A stretch of 64,000 nucleotides of DNA from the NCBI GenBank assembly GCA_965222335.1, contig OZ244944.1, positions 3,782,001-3,846,000 of the forward strand, given 5' to 3'. Position 1 is the first letter of the stretch; every line of letters begins with the position of its first letter. The stretch comes from G965222335 sp965222335. Lineage in GTDB: Bacteria > Pseudomonadota > Gammaproteobacteria > Pseudomonadales > Halieaceae. The position numbers were made by a program, and so were the translations under genes. The notes beneath the pieces are model-generated. The model had not been told where the DNA came from. It ran no database searches and saw nothing but the letters and a program-made list of their open reading frames with translations. Below are positions 9,232 to 17,022 of the stretch, piece by piece.

Positions 9232-9283
9232 GCCCATGGATGGGCGGTACATCCCGAGAGGCATGGATGCCGGCAGGGATGTA
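9232..9283. repeat. Cluster of ATGGAT-loop hairpins (REP-like)
   Basis: GCCCAT-GG-ATGGGC at 9232-9245 is followed by TACATCCC (9248-9255) pairing with GGGATGTA (9276-9283). Between these arms is GGCAT-GG-ATGCC at 9260-9271. The same ATGGAT core appears in two hairpins. This looks like an intergenic repeat element of the REP type; copies elsewhere would be needed to prove it. Confidence 0.4.
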
Positions 9284-9663
9284 TGCCTTGGATACGCTCC
9301 TGCGGTAATTAAATTCTCCCGCCGGCAGCGATCTGGTGCGATTGACTCCGCCACCAATTTTCCCAGCGCCCTGAACACGCGCCCAAGGCACCCAGCAAGT
9401 GGTGCACTGAAATGAGTAGCTTCGAATACGATAGCTTCGAAACACGCACCAGAGCAGGGCGTGAGCTGCGGGTGCGTCGCCCCGGACCGTCAGCGGCCAT
9501 GGAAGGCCGCTGCCGAGCGCGACATGGAGAGCCTGCCCCTCTTTTCGGGCATGTCACGCTTTCAGCGTGTCCGGGGAGGCGTTCCCGAAGATCGCGCCCG
9601 CCACTACGGAGTGCCGGTGTAATGGGCCCATTGCCGCAGCATGGACCAGAGCATAACGAAGCT
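9284..9663. other. Gene-free interval with several hairpins
   Basis: No convincing gene is seen here. A 10-base direct repeat TAGCTTCGAA occurs at 9417-9426 and 9432-9441. Perfect hairpins are CAGCGGCC/GGCCGCTG at 9491-9512 and CACGCT/AGCGTG at 9555-9569. The open frames across it have the character of GC-rich noise. The interval lies downstream of the wax ester synthase gene and upstream of the LysR gene, both on the minus strand. Confidence 0.5.
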
Positions 9664-11148
9664 TTACGCCGCCCCGGCCGCCTTTCGCCTGCCGCCAGCC
9701 TTGCGCCTCGATGCCGTAGCCCGTCGCTTCGGCTTAGGCCGGGTCGCCTTGTCCAGCTCGGCATAGGCCGTCTCCAGGCAGGCGCGATAGAACTCGGGGT
9801 CGGGCATGATGCTGCGGTCGGCGAGCACCGACAGGGTGACCTTGTCGTCGTAGCTGAATACCAGCTGGAACAGGCCCACCCCCGGGGTCAGTACGCCGAG
9901 GCCGTAGTAGTCGACCATGCGGGCGCCCGCGCAGTAGAGGGGGAAGGGTGGCCCCGCGACGTTGGAGATTACCGTGGACACGTTTGCCGGCAAGTGCTGG
10001 GAGACGTGATATCGCGACCACAGGCCGGCTACCGGGCGGGCAATGAACGGGGATACCGCGCCGGCGAGCTTGATCGCGTCGACCAGCGGGATATCTTCGC
10101 CCCAGGTCTTGGCGTTCTGGGTGGAACCGGCGATCGCCTGCAGGCGCTTTACGGGGTCGAGTTCGTCCGTGTGCAGGCTGGTAAACACCGAACCCACCTG
10201 GTTATGGTCCTCGGAACTGGCGCGACGGGTGCGCATATTCAGGGGCAGGGTGGCGGTCAGCGATCCCTCGGGCGTCTCGTCGCGGGCGTCGAGGTAGCGG
10301 CGCATCGCGCCGGCGATCACCGCCAGGGCGACGTCGTTCAGCTTGACCCCGGCGGCATTCTTGATGCGTTTAAAGCCTTCCAGCGGAAACTCCGCGGCGT
10401 CGAACACCCGGTGCGGGCTTACCGGTTGGTTGAAGCGGGTGCGCGGGGCGGTAATCTCGGGCAGTGGAATTTTGCCGCGGGCCAGGCCCAGGGCATAACC
10501 GCCCATGGAGCGTGCGTTGTCGAAAGTGCCTCGCAGGAGACTCAGGCTGTTCTTTACGCCGTTGACCGAGGCCTTGCTCAGTAACTGCGGCATCGACGGT
10601 TGCATGTCTGCCAGGCCGGGGTCCTCCACAGCAGGTATGGGGGGTGGGTTCGGTTCCGGGTCGTGGGTCATCGCGAGCACGCTGTTGCCGCCAGCGCCGT
10701 CTACCAGCGAGTGGTGCAGCTTGGTGTATATCGCGAAGCTACCCGCCGGTACATTGGGCACGTTATCCAGGCCTTCGATCACATAGGCCTCCCACAGGGG
10801 GCGCGCCATATCCAGGGGGCGCGCATGAAGGCGGGCGACCTGGATGCATAGCTGGCGCCAGTCCCCGGGCTGTGGCAGGGCGATATGACGCACATGGAAC
10901 TCGACGTCGAAGTTGGCATCCTTGACCCAGTAAGGACGATCCAGTCCCCCCGGGACGTTGACCAGCCGGGTCCGGAACAGCGCCTGGTGCCTCAGGCGTC
11001 GCTCGAACGTGGCGATGACCTGCTTGAAGCGAACAAAGCCGTCCGGCGCGCTGGACGGATCGTAGATGCCCAGGCCACCGATGTGCTGCGGCGTGTTGGG
11101 CTGCTCAAGGTTGATAAATGCCGAATCCAGTACGCCCAGTTGTTTCAT
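9664..11148 (-). CDS. Wax ester synthase/diacylglycerol acyltransferase (WS/DGAT)
   Basis: 494 aa acyltransferase that joins acyl-CoA to a fatty alcohol or diacylglycerol to make storage lipid. The catalytic HHxxxDG motif is seen as HHSLVDG near residue 145. The N-terminal LDSAFINLE segment and the C-terminal NVAGPPFPLY segment are also typical of the family. The last 25 residues are rich in Lys, Arg and Ala, an unusually basic tail that could aid membrane or lipid-droplet contact (inference). The start ATG has GGAG upstream. It is not obviously in an operon with its neighbours. Confidence 0.88.
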   Translation of the reverse strand: MKQLGVLDSAFINLEQPNTPQHIGGLGIYDPSSAPDGFVRFKQVIATFERRLRHQALFRTRLVNVPGGLDRPYWVKDANFDVEFHVRHIALPQPGDWRQLCIQVARLHARPLDMARPLWEAYVIEGLDNVPNVPAGSFAIYTKLHHSLVDGAGGNSVLAMTHDPEPNPPPIPAVEDPGLADMQPSMPQLLSKASVNGVKNSLSLLRGTFDNARSMGGYALGLARGKIPLPEITAPRTRFNQPVSPHRVFDAAEFPLEGFKRIKNAAGVKLNDVALAVIAGAMRRYLDARDETPEGSLTATLPLNMRTRRASSEDHNQVGSVFTSLHTDELDPVKRLQAIAGSTQNAKTWGEDIPLVDAIKLAGAVSPFIARPVAGLWSRYHVSQHLPANVSTVISNVAGPPFPLYCAGARMVDYYGLGVLTPGVGLFQLVFSYDDKVTLSVLADRSIMPDPEFYRACLETAYAELDKATRPKPKRRATASRRKAGGRRKAAGAA

Positions 11149-11183
11149 AGGGAATGCTCCAAGCGGGTTCGCTGTTCTTATGA

Positions 11184-11804
11184 TTACGCGTTTTCAATGA
11201 CCATGATGGCACCCCGGGCGCTGATCGAGCCACTCGTGCGCCATTCCAGGAGGTCGGCGCAGTGCTTCTCCACACAGCGGTCGGCGACTTCCAGGAAGGT
11301 AGAGCGCTCGGGATCAGCGATATAGATGTGCTTCACCCCGGCCCGCACAGCGCGGTTGACCATGTTGTATACCGGCCGCACCAGTTCGTCCCAGAAGCAG
11401 ATGTCCGCAGCGATCAGTACGTCGTATTGCGCCAGCTGGCGCGTGGTCAATGCCTCAAAGCGGCTGACCAGCGGTTCGGTCGTCACCTTGTTGAGCGTGG
11501 CCACTTCCTCCAGGAAGGGGAACACGTCCGGGTCAGCGTCCACCGAGGTGACCCTGGAGCCGAACTGTTTGGCACACCATATGCCGCCGATACCCCAGCC
11601 GCAGCCCACATCCAGCACGCGCTGGTGGTGGGTTGGTGGATGCTTGTGCAGGTAATCGATGAGCAGGCAGCTGGACTTCCACAACTTGTTGCCGTGGATC
11701 GACGGCAGGTTGCCCTGCCGGCGCACGCGGCGAATCGCCGGGTGGGACGCAGTGGGCATGGTCACGCCCCGAAATTGTCTGGCGATTCGCGCTGCTTTGG
11801 GCAA
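11184..11804 (-). CDS. Class I SAM-dependent methyltransferase
   Basis: SAM-binding motif I is VLDVGCGWGIGG and the acidic end of beta-2 is SVDAD, giving a Rossmann-type methyltransferase. The pattern resembles the protein-lysine/METTL-like group, but the substrate is unknown. I chose TTG at 11804 (reading MPKAARIARQ), because AGAGGGGA lies 6 bases upstream. An ATG at 11759 and a further TTG at 11867 are alternatives. Length is about 206 aa. It is divergent from the TetR gene. Confidence 0.75.
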   Translation of the reverse strand: MPKAARIARQFRGVTMPTASHPAIRRVRRQGNLPSIHGNKLWKSSCLLIDYLHKHPPTHHQRVLDVGCGWGIGGIWCAKQFGSRVTSVDADPDVFPFLEEVATLNKVTTEPLVSRFEALTTRQLAQYDVLIAADICFWDELVRPVYNMVNRAVRAGVKHIYIADPERSTFLEVADRCVEKHCADLLEWRTSGSISARGAIMVIENA

Positions 11805-11983
11805 GGTCAGTCCCCTCTGGAGTGTGTTAGTCTGGCGCGTGTATTGTCGCACTATGTTGGCAAACAAGCCTAGTCGCTGGCGGGGCGGTGGCGCAGACCG
11901 GTGCCGTGCAAGGTCGGCTGGAGCCCCGCGGCGGGTTTACCTCCCCGACAGGTATTGGCGGCGGGCTTGCTGGAGTGAAGATC

Positions 11984-12631
11984 ATGGTCAAGTCCAGACC
12001 ACAGGTAGAGCTTCTGGAAAAAAACCGGCCGCGACAGGATCGCGCCAAACGCACCTATGAAAATATTCTGGTGGCTGCGAGTGAACTGCTGGTGGAAGTG
12101 GGCGTGGAGCGCATCTCGACCAACCTGATTGCGGAGCGTGCCGGAATTACCGTGCCCGCACTCTATCGCTATTTCCCCAACAAGTATGCCGTCCTGTACG
12201 CGCTGGGCGCGTCACTGATGGATCGTCAGAACAGGATTTTCGAGGACTGGTACGAACGCCACAGGGCCGCCGGCGGGGTGTCGGCGATACTGCAGAACAT
12301 CCACGAACTGCTGCGTCTGACCTACGAGGAAACCCTGCGACAGGTTGGGGGTCACGAAATCACCCAGGCGCTGCGCGCCGTGCAGCCGCTGCAGGAGTTG
12401 CGCCTGGAGTCCCACCGCCTGGTAGCGGCGCAGTTCAGCGAAGTCACTGCCGGACTGCTGGGCCGGCCGGCAGATGACGTGATGATGATGCATGCGCGCC
12501 TGACCGTGGATACTTTTTACGGGATTGTAGAGATGGCGCTGGGGGATGATCGCCTGTCCACCGAGAACCTGCTGCGCCAGGGCGCGCGCATGATTACCGC
12601 CTACTGGACAGACATTCTCGAACATAGGTGA
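11984..12631 (+). CDS. TetR family transcriptional regulator
   Basis: 215 aa. The N-terminal helix-turn-helix (RAKRTYENILVAASELL followed by ISTNLIAERAGITVPALYRYF) is canonical TetR. The rest is a helical ligand-binding domain. ATG 11984 (MVKSRPQVE) is preferred because GGAG lies 8 bases upstream; the frame stays open to 11888. The ligand is unknown. It sits back to back with the methyltransferase gene, which could be a target. A 15-bp tandem repeat begins two bases after its stop codon. Confidence 0.88.
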   Translation: MVKSRPQVELLEKNRPRQDRAKRTYENILVAASELLVEVGVERISTNLIAERAGITVPALYRYFPNKYAVLYALGASLMDRQNRIFEDWYERHRAAGGVSAILQNIHELLRLTYEETLRQVGGHEITQALRAVQPLQELRLESHRLVAAQFSEVTAGLLGRPADDVMMMHARLTVDTFYGIVEMALGDDRLSTENLLRQGARMITAYWTDILEHR

Positions 12632-12632
12632 T

Positions 12633-12737
12633 GCGGCGGGCATTCCCGCGGCAGGCGACCCTGTGGCGGGCATTCCCGCGGCGGGCGATCCCGTGGCGGG
12701 CATCCCCGTGGCGGGCATCCCCGCGTCAGGCAGGAAC
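12633..12737. repeat. 15-bp tandem repeat array, about 7 units
   Basis: Consecutive 15-base units run from 12633 in exact register: GCGGCGGGCATTCCC, GCGGCAGGCGACCCT, GTGGCGGGCATTCCC, GCGGCGGGCGATCCC, then GTGGCGGGCATCCCC twice, and a decayed last unit. The array fills the gap between the TetR gene and the minus-strand membrane CSD gene. Its GGCGGGCGATCCC core is closely related to the reverse strand of the repeat inside ccoS (42481-42615). Confidence 0.85.
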
Positions 12738-12743
12738 GATCAG

Positions 12744-13160
12744 TCAGTTCAGGGCGACCACGTCGTCTGCCTGTGGCCCTTTGTCGCTGTCGGTTACCTC
12801 AAACTCGACCCGCTGGCCATCCCGCAGGCTGCGACGGCCCTCGCCGCGAATAGAGCGGAAGTGGACAAAAATTTCTTCACCGTCATCGCGGATAATAAAG
12901 CCGAATCCCTTGGATACATTGAACCATTTGACCTGACCCTGTTCCCTGTCCCCATCGGCTGCCTGACTGACGCGGTCGCTGCCGGTTTCAAGGACGGCAG
13001 CCGCAGGCAGCGTGACCAGTGCCGCGGTGACCAGGGTGGCGGCGAGGAAGCAGCCGATCAGCACGAGGTCTGGCAGGCTGCGATCGAGTAGCAGGGTTGC
13101 CGCGGTGGAGGCGATGGCTGCCACTACCAGGCTAACAATAATTTTTCCGGTCAGGTTCAT
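12744..13160 (-). CDS. Membrane-anchored cold-shock-domain protein
   Basis: 138 aa. Two hydrophobic helices occupy residues about 5-25 and 30-55. They are followed, after a short linker, by a complete cold shock domain (residues about 73-138) with both RNA-binding motifs: KGFGFI (RNP1) and IFVHF (RNP2). Cold shock proteins bind single-stranded nucleic acid and melt RNA structure; here the domain would sit on the cytoplasmic face of the inner membrane. The start is supported by AGAGGA six bases upstream. An ordinary free CspA-like protein is encoded 216 bases upstream on the same strand, so this may be a duplicated and tethered form. Confidence 0.85.
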   Translation of the reverse strand: MNLTGKIIVSLVVAAIASTAATLLLDRSLPDLVLIGCFLAATLVTAALVTLPAAAVLETGSDRVSQAADGDREQGQVKWFNVSKGFGFIIRDDGEEIFVHFRSIRGEGRRSLRDGQRVEFEVTDSDKGPQADDVVALN

Positions 13161-13376
13161 GTGAGTCCTCTTGTGATGTGGTGTGCTGGATGTGTGCTCG
13201 CCTGCGTCGCCGGGGGCGAGTGGACCCTCGAAGGCCTCGGGCCTGCGAGTGCGGGCAGGTGCCGGAGCCCGGCAATAAGCTACGCGTGCCGCGGCGGGAG
13301 CGGCGCTTGAAGACAGCGGCTGTGGATCTCAGGCGCGCGTCCACTGTCGCCGCGCGCCCCCGTGAGAAGCCTGCGC
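13161..13376. other. Intergenic region between the two cold-shock genes
   Basis: 216 bases. It must carry the leader of the membrane CSD gene and the 3' end of the CspA-like gene. I see no clear promoter, terminator or open frame of gene character. Confidence 0.4.
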
Positions 13377-13589
13377 TTAGAGCTTCAACACGTCCTCTGC
13401 CTGCAGGCCCTTGGGACCTTCTACCAGATTGAACTCTACCGGCTGACCCTCGTTGAGCGTCCGGTAGCCATCTCCCTGGATCGACCGGAAGTGGACGAAA
13501 ACGTCATCGTCACTTTCCTCCCGGGTAATAAAGCCAAATCCCTTGGCATTGTTAAACCACTTTACCGTGCCACTTACACGTTCACTCAT
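13377..13589 (-). CDS. Cold shock protein (CspA family)
   Basis: 70 aa, the standard length. It consists of one cold shock domain with KGFGFITRE (RNP1) and DVFVHF (RNP2). It is a cytoplasmic RNA/ssDNA-binding protein acting as an RNA chaperone. GAGGA lies 7 bases upstream of the ATG. The leader to the valS stop is only about 110 bases, much shorter than the long thermosensor leader of E. coli cspA, so strong cold induction by that mechanism is not evident. Confidence 0.93.
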   Translation of the reverse strand: MSERVSGTVKWFNNAKGFGFITREESDDDVFVHFRSIQGDGYRTLNEGQPVEFNLVEGPKGLQAEDVLKL

Positions 13590-13651
13590 ACCGCTATCCT
13601 CGGTTTACCACTTCTTATTATGCGCATGTTTTTCTGCGCTGCTTTTCGCAA

Positions 13652-13673
13652 CCCGGCGCCGTGTTACGCCGGG
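13652..13673. terminator. Hairpin between valS and the csp gene
   Basis: CCCGGCG (13652-13658) and CGCCGGG (13667-13673) form a perfect 7-bp stem with an 8-base loop. It lies just after the valS stop on the minus strand. There is no T-run, so its terminator role is tentative. Confidence 0.4.
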
Positions 13674-13702
13674 CTGCTGAAACCGTTAAACCACCGAGGT
13701 TG

Positions 13703-16471
13703 CTACAGGTTCTGGATGCGTTGCTCCTGCTCCCGCAGCTTGACCAGAGACTGCAACTGCAGCTGCAGCTTGTCGCGTTCCTTGGCCACAACCGCCTCCG
13801 GTGCCTTGTCGACGAAGGCAGGATTGGCGAGCTTGGACTCAATCCGCGACTGCTCTTTCTCCAGCTTTTCAATTTCTTTTGCCAGGCGTTTCAGCTCGGC
13901 GCCCTTGTCGATCAGGTCCGCCATCGGCACAAGGATTTCCAGATCCCCGACCAGGGCGGTCGCCGCGACCGGCGCTTCTTCTCCCTGCGCCAGCCAGCTG
14001 ATGTCCTCCAGCTTAGCCAGCTTTTTCAGGGAAGTGGCGTTGCGCTCCAGCCTGTCTTTATCGCTGTCCTGGCCGTTGTTCAAAACCACGGCCAGGGCCT
14101 TGCCGGGCGGTATGTTCATCTCGCCCCGGATGTTGCGAACACCGACAATAAACTGTTTGAGCCATTCTATATCTGCGTTTGCAGCGCTGTCCACGCCTTT
14201 GTCCGACGGCACCGGGAAGGGCTGCAGCATGATGGTGGCGCCGGATTTACCCGCCAGGGGGCCCACCGTTTGCCAGATTTCCTCGGTGATAAAGGGCATG
14301 AACGGATGCAGCAGACGCAGGGATGTTTCCAAGACCCGGATCAGCGTGCGCCGGGTGCCGCGCTGGGCGGCCGCGCTGGCGGCTTCATCCCAGAGAACCG
14401 GCTTGGATAGCTCCAGGTACCAGTCGCAGTACTCGTTCCAGACAAAATCGTAGAGCGCCTGGGAGGCGAGGTCGAAACGGTAGTTACCGAGCGCCCTGAT
14501 TACCGCGGCCTCGGTTAGCTGTAGCTGGCCGATGATCCAGCGGTCTGCCTGGCTGAGTTCGATATCGGCGTCAGCGTCTGTGCCGCAGTCCTCGCCCTCA
14601 CAGTTCATCAGCACATAGCGGGTGGCGTTCCAGAGCTTGTTGCAGAAATTGCGGAAGCCCTCGATGCGGCCGATATCGAAGCGGATATCGCGTCCGGTGG
14701 AGGCCAGTGAGTAGTAGGTGAAACGCAGGGCATCGGTGCCGTAGGCCTGGATGCCCTCGGGGAACTGTTTGCGGGTCGCCTTTTCCACCCGGGCGCTCAG
14801 CTGCGGCTGCATCATGCCGGCGGTGCGCTTGCGGACCAGTGTTTCCAGGTCTACCCCGTCAATCAGGTCGATCGGGTCGAGGACATTGCCCTTTGACTTT
14901 GACATCTTCTGGCCCTCGGCATCCCGCACCAGACCGTGCACGTAGACCGTGTGGAAAGGCACTTCCTCGCGCAGGTGCAGGGTCATCATGATCATGCGCG
15001 CTACCCAGAAGAAGATGATGTCGAAGCCGGTAACCAGCACCGAAGAGGGATGGAAGGTCTTGAGCTCTTCAGTCTCCTCGGGCCAGCCCAGGGTCGAAAA
15101 TGTCCACAGTGCGGAGGAGAACCAGGTGTCCAGTACATCCTCGTCCTGCGCCAGCGGCAGGCTGTCCGCCAGGCCGTGCTCCGCGCGCACCGCGGCTTCG
15201 CTGTCGCCGACGTAGATATTGCCCTGCGGGTCGTACCAGGCGGGTATCCGGTGCCCCCACCAGAGTTGCCTGCTGATGCACCAGTCCTGGATGTCCCGCA
15301 TCCAGGAAAAGTAGGTATTTTCCCACTGTTGCGGCACGAAGCGGATGGCCCCGCTCTCCACCGCCGCGATCGCCGGCCCGGCAAGTTTTTTCGCATCCAC
15401 GTACCACTGTTCCGTCAGGTAGGGCTCCACCACTACGCCCGAACGGTCGCCGCGAGGGACTTTCAGGCTGTGCGGCTCGATCTTCTCCAGCAGCCCGAGC
15501 GCATCGAGGTCGACGACGACGCGCTCGCGCGCGGCAAACCTGTCCAGACCACGGTAGGGTTCCGGCGCGTTATCGTTGATCGCGGCATCGTCGTCGAGGA
15601 TGTTGATCATGGCCAGGCCGTGGCGCTTGCCCATCTCGTAATCGTTGAAATCGTGGGCCGGCGTGATCTTCACGCAGCCGGTGCCGAACTCCGGATCCAC
15701 GTAGCTGTCGGCGATAACCGGGATTTTGCGACCGGTGAGCGGCAGGGCGATGCGCTGTCCCACGAGGTGGGCGTAGCGCTCGTCCTCCGGGTGCACGGCC
15801 ACCGCGGTATCGCCGAGCATGGTCTCGGGGCGGGTGGTGGCAACCACCAGCTCGCCCTCGCCTGAAACCAGGGGGTAGCGGAAGTGCCAGAGATGTCCCT
15901 GCTCCTCCTCCGACAGCACCTCGAGGTCGGATACGGCGGTATGCAGGGCGGGGTCCCAGTTCACCAGCCGCTGGCCGCGGTAAATCAAACCCTCGCGGTA
16001 CAGGCGGATAAAGACTTCCTGCACGGCGCGGCTCAGTCCCTCGTCCATGGTGAAGCGCTCGCGCGACCAGTCCAGCGATGCCCCCAGGCGACGAAGCTGG
16101 CGCGTGATACTGCCGCCCGACTCGTTCTTCCACTCCCAGACCTTGTCGATAAACCCCTCGCGGCCGAGGTCGTGGCGGGTCGTGCCCTGTGCTTCCAGCT
16201 GCCGCTCCACCACCATCTGCGTGGCGATGCCGGCGTGGTCGGTGCCCGGCTGCCACAGCGTGTTGTAGCCCGCCATGCGGTGATAGCGAATCAGGGCGTC
16301 CATGATGGCTTCCTGGAAGCCATGGCCCATGTGCAGGTTGCCGGTCACATTGGGCGGGGGGATCATGATGCTGTAGGCCTTGTCGCCGCCCTGGGGCTGA
16401 AAATAGCCCTGGCTTTCCCACTCCTGGTACCAGCGGGTTTCAATGGCGGCGGGTTGGAAAGTCTTGTCCAT
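13703..16471 (-). CDS. valS: Valine--tRNA ligase
   Basis: 922 aa class I aminoacyl-tRNA synthetase that charges tRNA-Val. The HIGH signature appears as HMGH near residue 48 and the KMSKS loop is present as KMSKSKGN near residue 525. The C-terminal 65 residues form the coiled-coil tRNA-binding arm with alternating Lys/Glu. Length is normal for a bacterial ValRS. A TATAAT-type -10 sequence lies about 65 bases upstream. Downstream on the same strand is the csp gene; upstream are holC and pepA. Confidence 0.96.
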   Translation of the reverse strand: MDKTFQPAAIETRWYQEWESQGYFQPQGGDKAYSIMIPPPNVTGNLHMGHGFQEAIMDALIRYHRMAGYNTLWQPGTDHAGIATQMVVERQLEAQGTTRHDLGREGFIDKVWEWKNESGGSITRQLRRLGASLDWSRERFTMDEGLSRAVQEVFIRLYREGLIYRGQRLVNWDPALHTAVSDLEVLSEEEQGHLWHFRYPLVSGEGELVVATTRPETMLGDTAVAVHPEDERYAHLVGQRIALPLTGRKIPVIADSYVDPEFGTGCVKITPAHDFNDYEMGKRHGLAMINILDDDAAINDNAPEPYRGLDRFAARERVVVDLDALGLLEKIEPHSLKVPRGDRSGVVVEPYLTEQWYVDAKKLAGPAIAAVESGAIRFVPQQWENTYFSWMRDIQDWCISRQLWWGHRIPAWYDPQGNIYVGDSEAAVRAEHGLADSLPLAQDEDVLDTWFSSALWTFSTLGWPEETEELKTFHPSSVLVTGFDIIFFWVARMIMMTLHLREEVPFHTVYVHGLVRDAEGQKMSKSKGNVLDPIDLIDGVDLETLVRKRTAGMMQPQLSARVEKATRKQFPEGIQAYGTDALRFTYYSLASTGRDIRFDIGRIEGFRNFCNKLWNATRYVLMNCEGEDCGTDADADIELSQADRWIIGQLQLTEAAVIRALGNYRFDLASQALYDFVWNEYCDWYLELSKPVLWDEAASAAAQRGTRRTLIRVLETSLRLLHPFMPFITEEIWQTVGPLAGKSGATIMLQPFPVPSDKGVDSAANADIEWLKQFIVGVRNIRGEMNIPPGKALAVVLNNGQDSDKDRLERNATSLKKLAKLEDISWLAQGEEAPVAATALVGDLEILVPMADLIDKGAELKRLAKEIEKLEKEQSRIESKLANPAFVDKAPEAVVAKERDKLQLQLQSLVKLREQEQRIQNL

Positions 16472-16537
16472 GTCAGTCTCTTCCGGGGGTCGATCCGGGC
16501 TGGGCCCAAGCGGTATAGATCGTCAAAAAAGAGCGGG

Positions 16538-16543
16538 ATTATA
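16538..16543 (-). promoter_or_regulatory. Candidate valS -10 element
   Basis: On the minus strand this reads TATAAT, a perfect -10 hexamer, 67 bases from the valS start. No good -35 is visible at 16-18 bp, so an activator or a longer spacer may be involved. Confidence 0.4.
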
Positions 16544-16599
16544 CGCGTTTGGGCGCAGGCTACGCCAGTCGGGGCGCCCGGGCAGGGGCGCCCGGCGGT

Positions 16600-17022
16600 T
16601 TATCGGATGTCGTGCTTCTCCAGCTGGTAACCGCGCTCGCGGTAGAAGCGATAGGACTGGCGCAGGGCGGCCAGGCTGTCGGGGTCCTGGGTTACGACCT
16701 CGGCAACGCGCTGGAAGCGACCAAAGAAATCGGGGATGGACAGTTGCAGGTTGATCAGCAGGTCGTCGTGTGCACCGGGCTCAGGTCCCCAGCCAATCGC
16801 GATCAGTTCGCTGTGTGGCTCGCCGGCGAGGGCATGGGGCAGAAAGCTGGCGGGGCGGAAATCCCACAGCAGCTGATCCATGGCCCGGGCCTGTGCTTCA
16901 TCCCGACTGTGAATGTAAATCCGGTGGCCGCGCTGAAATGCCTTGTCTGCCAGTCGCGCAGCGACCTGCAGGCGCCGGCTCTCGCCGGCCGCCTGCACCA
17001 CGTAAAAGCCGACCCGGGTCAA
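16600..17022 (-). CDS. holC: DNA polymerase III subunit chi
   Basis: 140 aa. HolC links the clamp loader to single-stranded DNA binding protein. The sequence has the expected opening (VGFYVV), the CLADKA-equivalent ARLADKAFQRGHRIYIH and the DQLLWDFRPASFLPH block, which are hallmarks of the family. The start is TTG, overlapping the pepA stop in TTGA (17019-17022), so the two are translationally coupled. The pepA-holC-valS order is common in Gammaproteobacteria and supports the call. Confidence 0.9.
   Translation of the reverse strand: MTRVGFYVVQAAGESRRLQVAARLADKAFQRGHRIYIHSRDEAQARAMDQLLWDFRPASFLPHALAGEPHSELIAIGWGPEPGAHDDLLINLQLSIPDFFGRFQRVAEVVTQDPDSLAALRQSYRFYRERGYQLEKHDIR

Noticed and set aside
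9417..9441. tRNA-like TTCGAA sequences
   Set aside because: No acceptor stem, anticodon arm or CCA end can be fitted around them.
9116..9445. Short open frames in both directions across the 9.1-9.4 kb interval
   Set aside because: They only translate the hairpin-rich element. Composition is unlike neighbouring genes and there is no convincing start signal.
9412..10584. Plus-strand open frame of about 390 codons over the 3' half of the wax ester synthase gene
   Set aside because: Antisense shadow of a conserved gene; no domain and no plausible ribosome binding site.
12212..12718. Minus-strand open frame with PATGM repeats
   Set aside because: The repeats are the 15-bp array read in another frame; the rest is antisense to the TetR gene.
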